Positions 34,561 to 43,038 of a stretch of DNA of 64,000 bases are shown in pieces; the first letter of the stretch is position 1, and each line of letters starts with the position of its first letter. Source of the stretch: Bacteroides sp. (GTDB taxonomy: Bacteria; Bacteroidota; Bacteroidia; Bacteroidales; Bacteroidaceae); NCBI GenBank assembly GCA_019416685.1, contig DXWV01000059.1:1-64000 (forward strand), given 5' to 3'. The position numbers and the translations under genes are program-made. The notes under the pieces were generated by a model. That model did not search any database and was not told where the DNA came from. It saw nothing but the letters and a program-made list of their open reading frames with translations.

Positions 34561-35027
34561 TTATGAGGTGCCGCATATTCTTTTGCCGTTACACTACTGA
34601 TAGGGACCTCCCATATTTTTACATTTCTTACAGCCGGGTCTGAATAAACAAATTCCCGGCTGCTATAATGTTTCATGATGATATTTAGTGCTTCGCGTTT
34701 GCTGTCCATGTCTTCAATGAAACTTACTTTTCCACGGCAGATCACACTTTTGGCTTTCATCCGGTAACTACAGGCTACTTTGGGATGCTGAAATACCAGC
34801 TCATGGTCTGTGCTGAAAGTGATACATACGTTATTGTTATGTTCCAGCATATCAATGCTGCTTCCTGTTGGTCCGGAATGCAGATAAATCACCCCTTCCT
34901 GATAACCAAAGTTCATGGGTATTACATACGGATTCCCCTCCTGATCGGTAATACCGACAAAGCAGATGTCGCAGCGGGAGATGATTTCTTCTACCCGCTG
35001 TTGGTCTTCTATGATGACTGTTTTCAT
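34554..35027 (-). CDS. Pyridoxamine 5'-phosphate oxidase-family flavoprotein (Nim-like)
   Basis: This is a 157-residue FMN-binding split-barrel protein. GITDQEGNPYVIPMNFGYQEGVIYLHS and the following HSGPTGSSIDMLEHNNNVC region match the NimA/PPOX-related group. Members include nitroimidazole reductases, but many have no known substrate, so resistance should not be assumed. The gene ends at the hairpin shared with cysK and starts downstream of a long inverted repeat that separates it from rnr. No clear promoter was identified. Confidence 0.8.
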   Translation of the reverse strand: MKTVIIEDQQRVEEIISRCDICFVGITDQEGNPYVIPMNFGYQEGVIYLHSGPTGSSIDMLEHNNNVCITFSTDHELVFQHPKVACSYRMKAKSVICRGKVSFIEDMDSKREALNIIMKHYSSREFVYSDPAVRNVKIWEVPISSVTAKEYAAPHKS

Positions 35028-35060
35028 ACGTATAAAGTTATAATGTGATAGGGTTATAAA

Positions 35061-35176
35061 GTGGTAATGTGGTAAAGTTATAAGGTTGTAATGTTATAAG
35101 GTTATAAAATTCCATTTCCTATGTAATATTCTGAAGTGTAGTCTATTACAACCTTATAACTTTACCACATTATCAC
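35061..35176. repeat. 32-bp long-arm inverted repeat built of GTTATAARG-type units
   Basis: The left arm 35061-35092 and right arm 35145-35176 match at 31 of 32 positions when one is reverse-complemented, with a 52-base spacer. The arms consist of degenerate short repeats (GTGGTAA, GTTATAA, GGTTGTAAT). The same kind of element occurs at 56899-57029. It lies between rnr and the flavoprotein gene. Confidence 0.75.
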
Positions 35177-35192
35177 TTTACCACCTTCTTTA

Positions 35193-37334
35193 TTACATTA
35201 ATGCAAAGTCGAGTTGTTTTTTCTCCAGATTGGCACGGGCTACTTTAATGGTGATTGCATCGCCCAAGCTGAATGTCTTATTCTTACGGCGTCCGCGCAG
35301 ACAATAGTTCTTTTCGTCGAACTCGTAGTAATCATCGTCCAAATCACGCATAGGTATCATACCTTCACACTTATTTTCGTTAAGCTCCACGTAGAGTCCC
35401 CATTCTGTAACACCGGAAATTACTCCATCATATGTTTGTCCCACTCGTTCGCTCATGAATTCTACTTGCTTGTACTTGATAGAAGCACGTTCAGCATTTG
35501 CTGCAATCTGCTCCATGTTAGAACTATGATCACAGAGATCTTCATATTTGCTTTCTGAAACACTTCTTCCTCCGTCCAGATATTTGCTAACCAGACGATG
35601 TACCATCATATCCGGGAAACGACGAATGGGGGATGTGAAGTGTGTATAGTAATCGAACGCCAATCCATAATGTCCGATGTTGTGTGTTGAATAACGTGCT
35701 TTCTGCATGGCACGGATGGAGACAGTTTCGATGAGATTCTCTTCTTTCTTTCCCTGAATGTCATCCAACAGGTGGTTGATAGACTTTGATATGTCTGTCT
35801 TTGTGCCACTGGTACGCAACTTATATCCGAAGCGGGCGATGAATTGCGAAAGATTATCCAGTTTCTCCGGGTCGGGCAGATCATGGATACGGTAAGGTAG
35901 CACTTTGGCTTTCTTGCCTTTGGGTACGCGTCCTATCTTCTCGGCTACGGTTCTGTTGGCAAGCAACATAAACTCTTCTACGAGTTTGTTGGCATCTTTG
36001 GATTCTTTGAAGTAAACACTGACTGGTTTTCCTTTCTCATCTATCTCGAACTTCACTTCGTAACGGTCAAAGTTAATAGCTCCGGCTGCAAAACGTTTTT
36101 CGCGCAATGCTTTGGCAATTGTATCCATCATCAAAACCTCTTCTTTGAAGTCTCCTTCCCGGGTTTCGATGATTTGCTGTGCCTCTTCATAGGTGAAGCG
36201 ACGGTCAGAATAGATGATTGTATGTACGATGCGTGAACTTTTTACTTCTCCTTTCTCTGTAATATCAAAAATGACGGAAAAAGCCAGTTTCTCTTCATTA
36301 GGGCGTAGTGAACAGAGGAAATTACACAGGCGTTCGGGTAGCATCGGGATAGTACGGTCTACCAGATAAACAGAAGTTGCACGCTTTTCGGCTTCTTTAT
36401 CAATGATACCTCCTTCTTTTACATAGTGCGTCACATCGGCTATGTGTACTCCTACCTCCCATAGGTTATCTTTCAATTTACGAATAGAGAGTGCATCGTC
36501 AAAGTCTTTAGCATCTTTTGGGTCGATGGTGAAAGTAGTGACTTTACGGAAGTCTTCCCGCTTAGCTATCTCTTCTTCAGAAATATCGGCCGGAATCTTA
36601 TCGGCCGCTTTCTCTACCGCCTGAGGATAGACATAGGGTAAACCGAATTCTGCCAGGATAGCGTGCATCTCGGTGGTATTGTCTCCGGCTTTACCCAGAA
36701 TATCAAGTACCTGTCCGATTGGATTTTTAGCTTTATCCGGCCATTCGATTACTTTCACAACAGCTTTGTCTCCGGTTTTTCCACCTTTCAGTTTATCTCT
36801 CGGGATGAAGATATCATTTGCCAGTGTCCGGTTTTCTGTTACCAGAAAAGCATAGGACTTCTCTACCTGTAGTGTTCCCACAAATGTGTCGTTGGCACGT
36901 TCCAGAATTTCGATAACTTCTCCTTCAGCGTCATGGTTCTTACGTTTGGCAAAGAATGCTATTTTTACTTTGTCATTGTTCATTGCATGGGCAGAGTTAC
37001 GTTCGGCCACGAATATCGGGTCGCCTCCGCCTTCGGGGATGAATGAGTTCTTTCCATTGCTTTTACGCTGGAAGGTTCCTGTCATTTCGATGCCATGATT
37101 GTTGAGTTTGTATTTATTCTTATCAACTTCTGTTATATAGTCGTCAGTCAGCATATCCGCGAGAATATCCATGCACAGCATTTTCAGGGGATGTGTGGTG
37201 AGGTGTAGTTCCGCGAAAAGATATTTAAGGCTGATAACTTCTTCCTGTCTGGTGTGGAAGAAATCCATTAATGTGGTTGCCAGTTCTTTTTTCTTCATTC
37301 GTTTACCGGCTTTTTTTTCTTTCTTTTTCGCCAT
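35193..37334 (-). CDS. rnr: Ribonuclease R
   Basis: This 3'-to-5' exoribonuclease degrades structured RNA and aids stable-RNA quality control. The 713 residues contain an N-terminal lysine-rich tail, cold-shock-like OB folds at about 70-230, and the RNB catalytic domain with TIDPKDAKDFDDALS (the metal-binding aspartates). RNB also shows HIADVTHYVKEGG and the signature around PMLPERLCNFLCSL. A C-terminal S1 domain begins near VGQTYDGVISGVTEWGLYVE. The gene is monocistronic as far as can be seen. It starts just beyond a long lysine stretch that is normal for the family in Bacteroidetes. Confidence 0.95.
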   Translation of the reverse strand: MAKKKEKKAGKRMKKKELATTLMDFFHTRQEEVISLKYLFAELHLTTHPLKMLCMDILADMLTDDYITEVDKNKYKLNNHGIEMTGTFQRKSNGKNSFIPEGGGDPIFVAERNSAHAMNNDKVKIAFFAKRKNHDAEGEVIEILERANDTFVGTLQVEKSYAFLVTENRTLANDIFIPRDKLKGGKTGDKAVVKVIEWPDKAKNPIGQVLDILGKAGDNTTEMHAILAEFGLPYVYPQAVEKAADKIPADISEEEIAKREDFRKVTTFTIDPKDAKDFDDALSIRKLKDNLWEVGVHIADVTHYVKEGGIIDKEAEKRATSVYLVDRTIPMLPERLCNFLCSLRPNEEKLAFSVIFDITEKGEVKSSRIVHTIIYSDRRFTYEEAQQIIETREGDFKEEVLMMDTIAKALREKRFAAGAINFDRYEVKFEIDEKGKPVSVYFKESKDANKLVEEFMLLANRTVAEKIGRVPKGKKAKVLPYRIHDLPDPEKLDNLSQFIARFGYKLRTSGTKTDISKSINHLLDDIQGKKEENLIETVSIRAMQKARYSTHNIGHYGLAFDYYTHFTSPIRRFPDMMVHRLVSKYLDGGRSVSESKYEDLCDHSSNMEQIAANAERASIKYKQVEFMSERVGQTYDGVISGVTEWGLYVELNENKCEGMIPMRDLDDDYYEFDEKNYCLRGRRKNKTFSLGDAITIKVARANLEKKQLDFALM

Positions 37335-37478
37335 GATGTTTTTTTTATTATAAATTACGAGCTAATAAGTTACGGATTCTGAAGCTAATGTGAGCTGCTA
37401 TTTGTGGGACGTAACCTATTTCTATTGTTATTAACTACAAAGTAAATGATTAAATATCAATAATTCAAGAATTTCATG

Positions 37479-37486
37479 TACATTTG
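37479..37486 (+). promoter_or_regulatory. -7 box of the CDF transporter gene
   Basis: TACATTTG matches TAnnTTTG and lies 29 bases before the chosen ATG at 37515. It overlaps the start of a longer frame, which is thereby excluded. No -33 TTTG is seen. Confidence 0.5.
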
Positions 37487-37514
37487 CCCGATAGTTGATT
37501 TATATTATAACAAA

Positions 37515-38435
37515 ATGGAATCCAAAACTCCTTCCCGGGAAAAAGAAATTTATAAAGTGACTGTTGTGGGAAGTGTGGTAAACTTCTTACTCCTGGTCTT
37601 TAAATTCTTCGCCGGAATAGCAGGGCATAGTGCTGCTATGCTGGCTGATGCGGTCCATTCTTTATCTGATTTTGTTACTGATATTATTGTGATTATCTTT
37701 GTGCGTATCTCTAACAAGCCGGAAGATAAAGATCATGACTACGGACATGGAAAATATGAAACGCTGGCTACTGCTATTATCGGGATATTACTGTTGTGTG
37801 TCGGCTTTGGTATCCTTTGGAACGGTGCTTCCTCTATTTATGATTTTTTTCATGGGAAACAACTTGGAGAACCGGGGATGCTGGCACTGATAGCAGCATT
37901 GGTTTCGATTGTACTGAAAGAAATATTGTATCAATATACCGTTATAAAAGGACGAAAACTGAATTCGCAGGCAGTGATAGCTAATGCATGGCACCATCGG
38001 AGTGATGCTCTTTCTTCTATCGGAACGGCTGTTGGTATTGGCGGGGCTATCTTACTTGGTGACAAATGGAGAGTACTTGACCCGATAGCTGCTGTAATAG
38101 TCAGTATTTTTATAATGAAAGTAGCTATTCAGCTGTTGATACCTTGTGTAGATGAGCTTTTGGAGAAGTCATTGTCTGATGAGGTAGAACGTGAAATAGA
38201 GCAGGCTGTTCTTTCATTTCCCGGAGTAAGTCAGCCACATCATTTAAGAACCCGTAGAATAGGAAATCAGTATGCTATTGAGTTGCATGTACGTATGGAT
38301 GGAAAAATCTCATTGGAAGAAGCTCATCGTACTGCTACGGGAATTGAACGAAAATTGAAGGAAATGTTTGGAGAAGGAACGCATGTGGGTATACATGTAG
38401 AGCCAATTAAAGAATTATTAATTATTAATGATTAA
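37515..38435 (+). CDS. Cation diffusion facilitator (CDF) metal efflux protein
   Basis: This inner-membrane metal/proton antiporter of about 306 residues has six spans and a cytoplasmic C-terminal domain. The metal-site signatures are DAVHSLSDFVTD (HxxxD), HDYGHGKYE and WHHRSDALSS, as in zinc/iron/manganese transporters of the family. The start at 37515 follows a promoter box, and an earlier ATG at 37476 lies inside that box. It precedes two lipid- or envelope-like genes, the next only two bases away, so they probably share a transcript. The transported metal is not shown by these motifs. Confidence 0.9.
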   Translation: MESKTPSREKEIYKVTVVGSVVNFLLLVFKFFAGIAGHSAAMLADAVHSLSDFVTDIIVIIFVRISNKPEDKDHDYGHGKYETLATAIIGILLLCVGFGILWNGASSIYDFFHGKQLGEPGMLALIAALVSIVLKEILYQYTVIKGRKLNSQAVIANAWHHRSDALSSIGTAVGIGGAILLGDKWRVLDPIAAVIVSIFIMKVAIQLLIPCVDELLEKSLSDEVEREIEQAVLSFPGVSQPHHLRTRRIGNQYAIELHVRMDGKISLEEAHRTATGIERKLKEMFGEGTHVGIHVEPIKELLIIND

Positions 38436-38437
38436 TC

Positions 38438-39445
38438 ATGGCAAGTATTTTAGTTACGGGAGCGAGTGGGTTTATTGGCAGTTTCATAGTTGAGGAGGCT
38501 TTGAAGCGTAAATTTGCTGTGTGGGCAGGAATCCGTTCAACCAGTAGCAGGAAGTACCTGTCTAACCGGAAAATTCATTTTCTGGAACTCGATTTTGCTC
38601 ATCCCAATGAGTTGAAAGCGCAGTTATCCGGTCATAAAGGTACATATAATAAGTTTGACTATATTGTTCATTGTGCCGGATTGACTAAATGTGTAGATAA
38701 GAAGGAGTTCGACCGTGTCAATTATTTGCAAACCAAATATTTTGTTGATACATTGATACAACTTAATATGGTGCCCAAACAGTTTATTTATATCAGTACG
38801 CTGAGTGTTTTTGGCCCGATACACGAAGAAGACTACAATCCGATACACGAAAATGACCTGCCGGCTCCGAACACTGCTTATGGACTGAGTAAACTTAAAG
38901 CGGAGTTGTATATACAAAGTATTCCCGGATTTCCTTATGTATTTTATCGTCCCACAGGGGTATATGGCCCTCGTGAGATGGACTATTTTCTTATGGCTAA
39001 GTCGATACTCAATCATATGGATTTTTCTGTTGGTTTCAAGCGTCAGGATCTTACGTTTGTATATGTAAAAGATATTGTTCAGGCTGTTTTCCTTGGAATT
39101 GAAAAGCAGGTGTCCCGGAGGGCTTATTTTCTGGCCGATGGAAAGGTCTATAAAAGTCGTACTTTTTCGGATCTGATACAAAAAGAATTGGGAAATCCAT
39201 TCGTTATTCGATTGAAATGCCCGTTAATTCTCCTTAAAGTCGTATCTTTGCTCGCTGAATTTATTGCTACCCGCTCAGGAAAGAGCAGTACGCTGAATTC
39301 GGATAAATATAAGATAATGAAACAAAGAAACTGGCAATGTGATATTACTCCGGCCATGAAAGAATTGGGATATGTTCCTGAATATGATCTGGAAAAAGGA
39401 GTAAAAGAAGCCATTGCCTGGTATAAGAATGAAGGATGGCTCTAG
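38438..39445 (+). CDS. NAD-dependent epimerase/dehydratase-family (extended SDR) protein
   Basis: This is an extended short-chain dehydrogenase of 335 residues. The Rossmann loop TGASGFIG spans residues 7-14. The active-site pattern is STLSVFGP with YGLSK near 148, and PTGVYGPRE follows. The start is two bases after the CDF gene, and the 3' end overlaps the PAP2 gene by ten bases, showing tight coupling. Possible roles are a sugar-nucleotide epimerase or a lipid reductase. Some Bacteroides SDR proteins reduce 3-ketosphinganine, and the PAP2 neighbour makes a membrane-lipid role attractive, but this is inference only. Confidence 0.85.
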   Translation: MASILVTGASGFIGSFIVEEALKRKFAVWAGIRSTSSRKYLSNRKIHFLELDFAHPNELKAQLSGHKGTYNKFDYIVHCAGLTKCVDKKEFDRVNYLQTKYFVDTLIQLNMVPKQFIYISTLSVFGPIHEEDYNPIHENDLPAPNTAYGLSKLKAELYIQSIPGFPYVFYRPTGVYGPREMDYFLMAKSILNHMDFSVGFKRQDLTFVYVKDIVQAVFLGIEKQVSRRAYFLADGKVYKSRTFSDLIQKELGNPFVIRLKCPLILLKVVSLLAEFIATRSGKSSTLNSDKYKIMKQRNWQCDITPAMKELGYVPEYDLEKGVKEAIAWYKNEGWL

Positions 39446-40401
39446 ATTTATTTAAACGTGTAGAGACCCGTAAGGGCCTGTTCGCTGTTGAGAAGGTAAC
39501 ACTGATATACAACTTGTTGACTTCTATATTGATTCTGTTCCTTTTTCAGCGGATGGATCATCCCTGGCACATGTTGCTGGACAGGGCTATGATTGCCGGA
39601 ATGACATTCTTACTAATGTATCTCTACAGGTTGGCGCCGTGTAAGTTTTCTGCTTTTGTGCGGATTGCCATTCAGATGAGTCTGCTCTCTTATTGGTATC
39701 CCGATACGTATGAGTTCAACCGCTTTTTTCCCAACCTGGATCATATCTTTGCTTCTGCCGAGCAGTGGATGTTTGGTTGTCAGCCTGCATTGCACTTTTG
39801 TTATTTGTTGCCGCATCAATGGATAAGTGAGGCTTTTAATATGGGCTATTTTGCCTATTATCCGATGATTCTGGTGGTGACTTTGTACTATTTCATCTAT
39901 AGATTTGAGTTGTTTGAGAAGCTTTCCTTTGTATTGGTTACTTCATTTTTTATTTATTATCTGATCTATATATTTATCCCGGTTGCCGGCCCGCAATATT
40001 ATTTCCCGGCTATCGGGTTAGAGAATGCGGAACATGGTACATTTTATGCTGTCGGCGATTATTTCAATCACCATCAGGAATTGCTGCCCGGTCCGGGGTA
40101 TGAACATGGCTTTTTTTATAATCTTGTGGAGGGTTCGCAGCAAGTCGGAGAACGTCCTACGGCAGCCTTTCCCAGTTCTCATGTAGGTATTTCTACGATT
40201 CTTATGATCATGGCAGGACGCGGGAGTAAGTGGCTCTTTGCTCTTTTAATGCCGTTCTACATCTTACTTTGTTGTGCTACTGTATACATTCAGGCCCATT
40301 ATCTTATTGATGCCATTGTGGGATTTTTCTCTGCTTTTGTGATGTATGTACTTGTGACGAAGATGTTTAAGAAGTGGTTTGCGGTGCCTATGTTTAAGTG
40401 A
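39436..40401 (+). CDS. PAP2-superfamily membrane phosphatase/transferase
   Basis: The 321-residue protein has at least six hydrophobic segments. The active-site motifs AAFPSSHVGIS and AHYLIDAIVGF correspond to domains 2 and 3 of the PAP2 (phosphatidic acid phosphatase type 2) signature. The domain 1 lysine/arginine motif is not obvious. Related proteins act on phosphatidic acid, sphingolipid or undecaprenyl phosphates, or transfer head groups as in inositol-phosphoryl-ceramide synthases. It overlaps the upstream SDR gene by ten bases. The two may act on the same lipid. Confidence 0.82.
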   Translation: MALDLFKRVETRKGLFAVEKVTLIYNLLTSILILFLFQRMDHPWHMLLDRAMIAGMTFLLMYLYRLAPCKFSAFVRIAIQMSLLSYWYPDTYEFNRFFPNLDHIFASAEQWMFGCQPALHFCYLLPHQWISEAFNMGYFAYYPMILVVTLYYFIYRFELFEKLSFVLVTSFFIYYLIYIFIPVAGPQYYFPAIGLENAEHGTFYAVGDYFNHHQELLPGPGYEHGFFYNLVEGSQQVGERPTAAFPSSHVGISTILMIMAGRGSKWLFALLMPFYILLCCATVYIQAHYLIDAIVGFFSAFVMYVLVTKMFKKWFAVPMFK

Positions 40402-40689
40402 ATAGGGGAAAGAAAAGTATAATCATGGCCATCCGGAAAAAGTATGAAATCAAGTAGAAATGCTTGTTGGCAGATTATCTGAAAATACAAATTGATCTTA
40501 TTGGTTTTGTTTTATAAAAGTACTTTTGTAGCATGTTAAATGGATTTATTAGGAGTGTTAAACGTAACATCAATAAAAGTTTCTATTTGGTCTGAAGTTG
40601 CTTGCTTTCTAAATACAACTCCCCCGGCATTCATTAAGAAATACCGGGGGAGTCTTACCTTATGTTAGAGAGAATATAAAAAAGAAGTT
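40402..40689. other. Intergenic stretch between convergent genes
   Basis: No gene was found. A TACTTTTG -7-like box lies at 40521-40528 (plus strand), but its -33 partner has the wrong spacing. A strong hairpin follows at 40618-40653. Confidence 0.5.
40618..40653. terminator. GC-rich hairpin downstream of the Fn3-repeat gene
   Basis: ACTCCCCCGG pairs perfectly with CCGGGGGAGT around a 16-nt loop. Neither side has a T-run, so it could stop transcription with Rho or stabilise the 3' end of the minus-strand operon. Confidence 0.5.
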
Positions 40690-43026
40690 TTATTTTTTTA
40701 TAGTTCGTACTTTTTTTGCGGATTGTGGTTCGGGCAATGGATTATCACCCGGACCGGGAGTAGTGGTCAGCGTTGTAAAGCTACTGTAACCGCTACTGTA
40801 TGAGATACCATTCTTGTTTTTTGCATAAGCTCTTACATAATAATAGGTTGCTGCTTTTAATCCGGCAATCTTAGTAGAGAAGCTAGTAGCCACCTGTGCT
40901 TTTACATAGTTCTTTTTCGCTTCATCTATTACCGGATCAGAGCTGTTCTCGCTCCAGCAGAAACCTACTTCAGTAACACTGGCTCCTCCGTCATTCGAAA
41001 TGTTAGCTGACATATCAGCTGTACTTGCAGTAATATTCTCTGCTGATGGATATCCTACGGCCGGAATGTATGTAGCAATTGTAACAAAACGAAGAGGAAT
41101 ACTATAGGTGATTCCTTTCTCATTCTCTGCGTATGCACAGATGTAATAAGGAGTAGCCATAGTCAGGCCTGTTATCTGTGTTTCAAAATGCCCGTTAGCA
41201 CTGGAGCCGCTTCCCAGCTCTTTCTTATCAAGACAGTTTTCCAAAGTCGGTGTGGCATTGCTGGCATCTGACCATACAAAACCTTTCTTGAGAATACTCA
41301 ATCCTCCGGTATTTGTGATGGTGGCCTGCACAGTAACATTATCATCATTAATAATACTCATTGTCAGGTCTTCCACTTCCGGTACACTGTTTAGTTGAGT
41401 GGTAAACTCGGTAACAGGACTGTATGCTATGCCATTTACATTTTTAGCATATGCCCGTACGTAGTACTTTACGCCTTTTTTCAGATTAGATATCTGTCCG
41501 GTGTATGTTTCCAATTTACCGGCTTCAGTGATATGATCGTTATCGTTTATGTTAGGTGCAGCTACTTCGCTGCTCCAACAGAAACCGATTTCTTCTATAT
41601 CTCTACCTCCATCGGTAGTGACTGCTACTTTTACGGTAGCTACTGTTTCACCAATGTTATTTATAACCGGTACAGCAAGTGTGGGAACGTGCGTTTGTAC
41701 GGTATGGAATGACGTTGGATCACTGTAGAAATAGCCGTCGACTGTCCGGGCATAGGCAGTTACATAGTAGTTGGTACCTTCTTGTAATTCATTTATAGCT
41801 ATGTGGATGTTATTTCCACTACTTGTATCTTTTTTAGGTCCGCCTTCCATATCTACTCCCGGCTTGGTGGAGAAAATGTCATAACAAATCCCTTTTTCCA
41901 GGATCTCCGTGCCTTCGGGCACGGTAATAACGGCAGTTACTTCGGCGGATGATACGGTAATATTACTGATTTGTGGTACTGTTTCAAAACCTACTACCTG
42001 TAGCTTTTGTGTCGTAAATTCCACTACCGGACTGTATCCTATGCCTTTGGCATTTTCGGCATAAGCCCGGAGATAATATTTCGTATCAGTATTTAAACCT
42101 TCCAGCAGTTTCGAGAAGTCGGCTACTCCCAAAGCAACTTCTTCTTTCAGGTTGTCTATGGTAGGAACCTGATTCTCGGCACTCCAGCAAAAACCACGTT
42201 TTAGTATCGGATAGGCCGCATCCGGTGTCACAGCGCGGGCAGTGGCCAGCGCTGTGTAGGCTGAAATATCACCAACCGGATTACAGGTAACTGTTGGTAC
42301 CTTTAATGCATCTGTAGTAATTTCGATACTTTCGGCACTGTATCCGGTTTTGCCCGTTTTGTTTTTAGCATAAGACCGTATCAGATAGGTGGTATTTGCC
42401 TTTAGATTGGTTAGTTCTACAGTGAAGGCTTCGGATGTAAAGCCTGATGACGCGTTTTTCACGATATCATATTCAGTGGGAGCTGTATCGTCTTCTTCTG
42501 TTTTTATCTTGTAAACTACTCCAAAGTCTGTCAGGTCGCTACCACCATCATCGGTTACACCGCTGGTCAGGATAATTTCCGTTTCACTTTTACTTTCGGC
42601 TACAGGTGCATTGAGGGTAGGCGCTTCACTGGCGAGTGTACTGAAACTTATCACATTTCCTTTCACTTTGCTGTATCCGGTACTGGCATAGATGCAATAA
42701 TAATATGTTTTTCCTATGGATAAACCTTCCAACTTGATGGTATACTGATTTTTTTCTCCTGCCTGGGCATCGGCTTCTTTTGCATTGTTCATCGAACTTG
42801 ATTCGGCATAGAGAAAGCCTATTTTGCATTTCCCCACACTCTTCGGGTTTTCAATGACCGAACCCGTCAGTACCGCATCATATCGCGTCAGTCCGGTGGC
42901 ATTGTTTGTCACCAGCGTAGGCGCATATATCATCGGTTCCTCGTCCTTATCACATCCTGCCGGTAAAAGCAGGATGAGGGTAAGGAGCAGGTATCTGATT
43001 GTTTGTATCTGATGTTTCTGAATCAT
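40690..43026 (-). CDS. Fn3-like repeat surface lipoprotein (7 repeats)
   Basis: A lipoprotein signal ends at Cys25 (LLLPAGCDKDEEP). Behind it are seven units of about 90-100 residues, each ending in a pattern like YYVRAYAKNxxGixYS followed by xxxFTT. These are fibronectin-type-III-like beta-sandwiches seen in Bacteroidetes surface proteins. The C-terminus is lysine-rich. It is a paralogue of the 889-residue gene at 46295, and the two flank the LRR gene in one operon. There is a 12-base gap after the LRR stop. A binding or structural role at the cell surface is likely; no enzyme motif was seen. Confidence 0.85.
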   Translation of the reverse strand: MIQKHQIQTIRYLLLTLILLLPAGCDKDEEPMIYAPTLVTNNATGLTRYDAVLTGSVIENPKSVGKCKIGFLYAESSSMNNAKEADAQAGEKNQYTIKLEGLSIGKTYYYCIYASTGYSKVKGNVISFSTLASEAPTLNAPVAESKSETEIILTSGVTDDGGSDLTDFGVVYKIKTEEDDTAPTEYDIVKNASSGFTSEAFTVELTNLKANTTYLIRSYAKNKTGKTGYSAESIEITTDALKVPTVTCNPVGDISAYTALATARAVTPDAAYPILKRGFCWSAENQVPTIDNLKEEVALGVADFSKLLEGLNTDTKYYLRAYAENAKGIGYSPVVEFTTQKLQVVGFETVPQISNITVSSAEVTAVITVPEGTEILEKGICYDIFSTKPGVDMEGGPKKDTSSGNNIHIAINELQEGTNYYVTAYARTVDGYFYSDPTSFHTVQTHVPTLAVPVINNIGETVATVKVAVTTDGGRDIEEIGFCWSSEVAAPNINDNDHITEAGKLETYTGQISNLKKGVKYYVRAYAKNVNGIAYSPVTEFTTQLNSVPEVEDLTMSIINDDNVTVQATITNTGGLSILKKGFVWSDASNATPTLENCLDKKELGSGSSANGHFETQITGLTMATPYYICAYAENEKGITYSIPLRFVTIATYIPAVGYPSAENITASTADMSANISNDGGASVTEVGFCWSENSSDPVIDEAKKNYVKAQVATSFSTKIAGLKAATYYYVRAYAKNKNGISYSSGYSSFTTLTTTPGPGDNPLPEPQSAKKVRTIKK

Positions 43027-43038
43027 GTTGATACTTCG

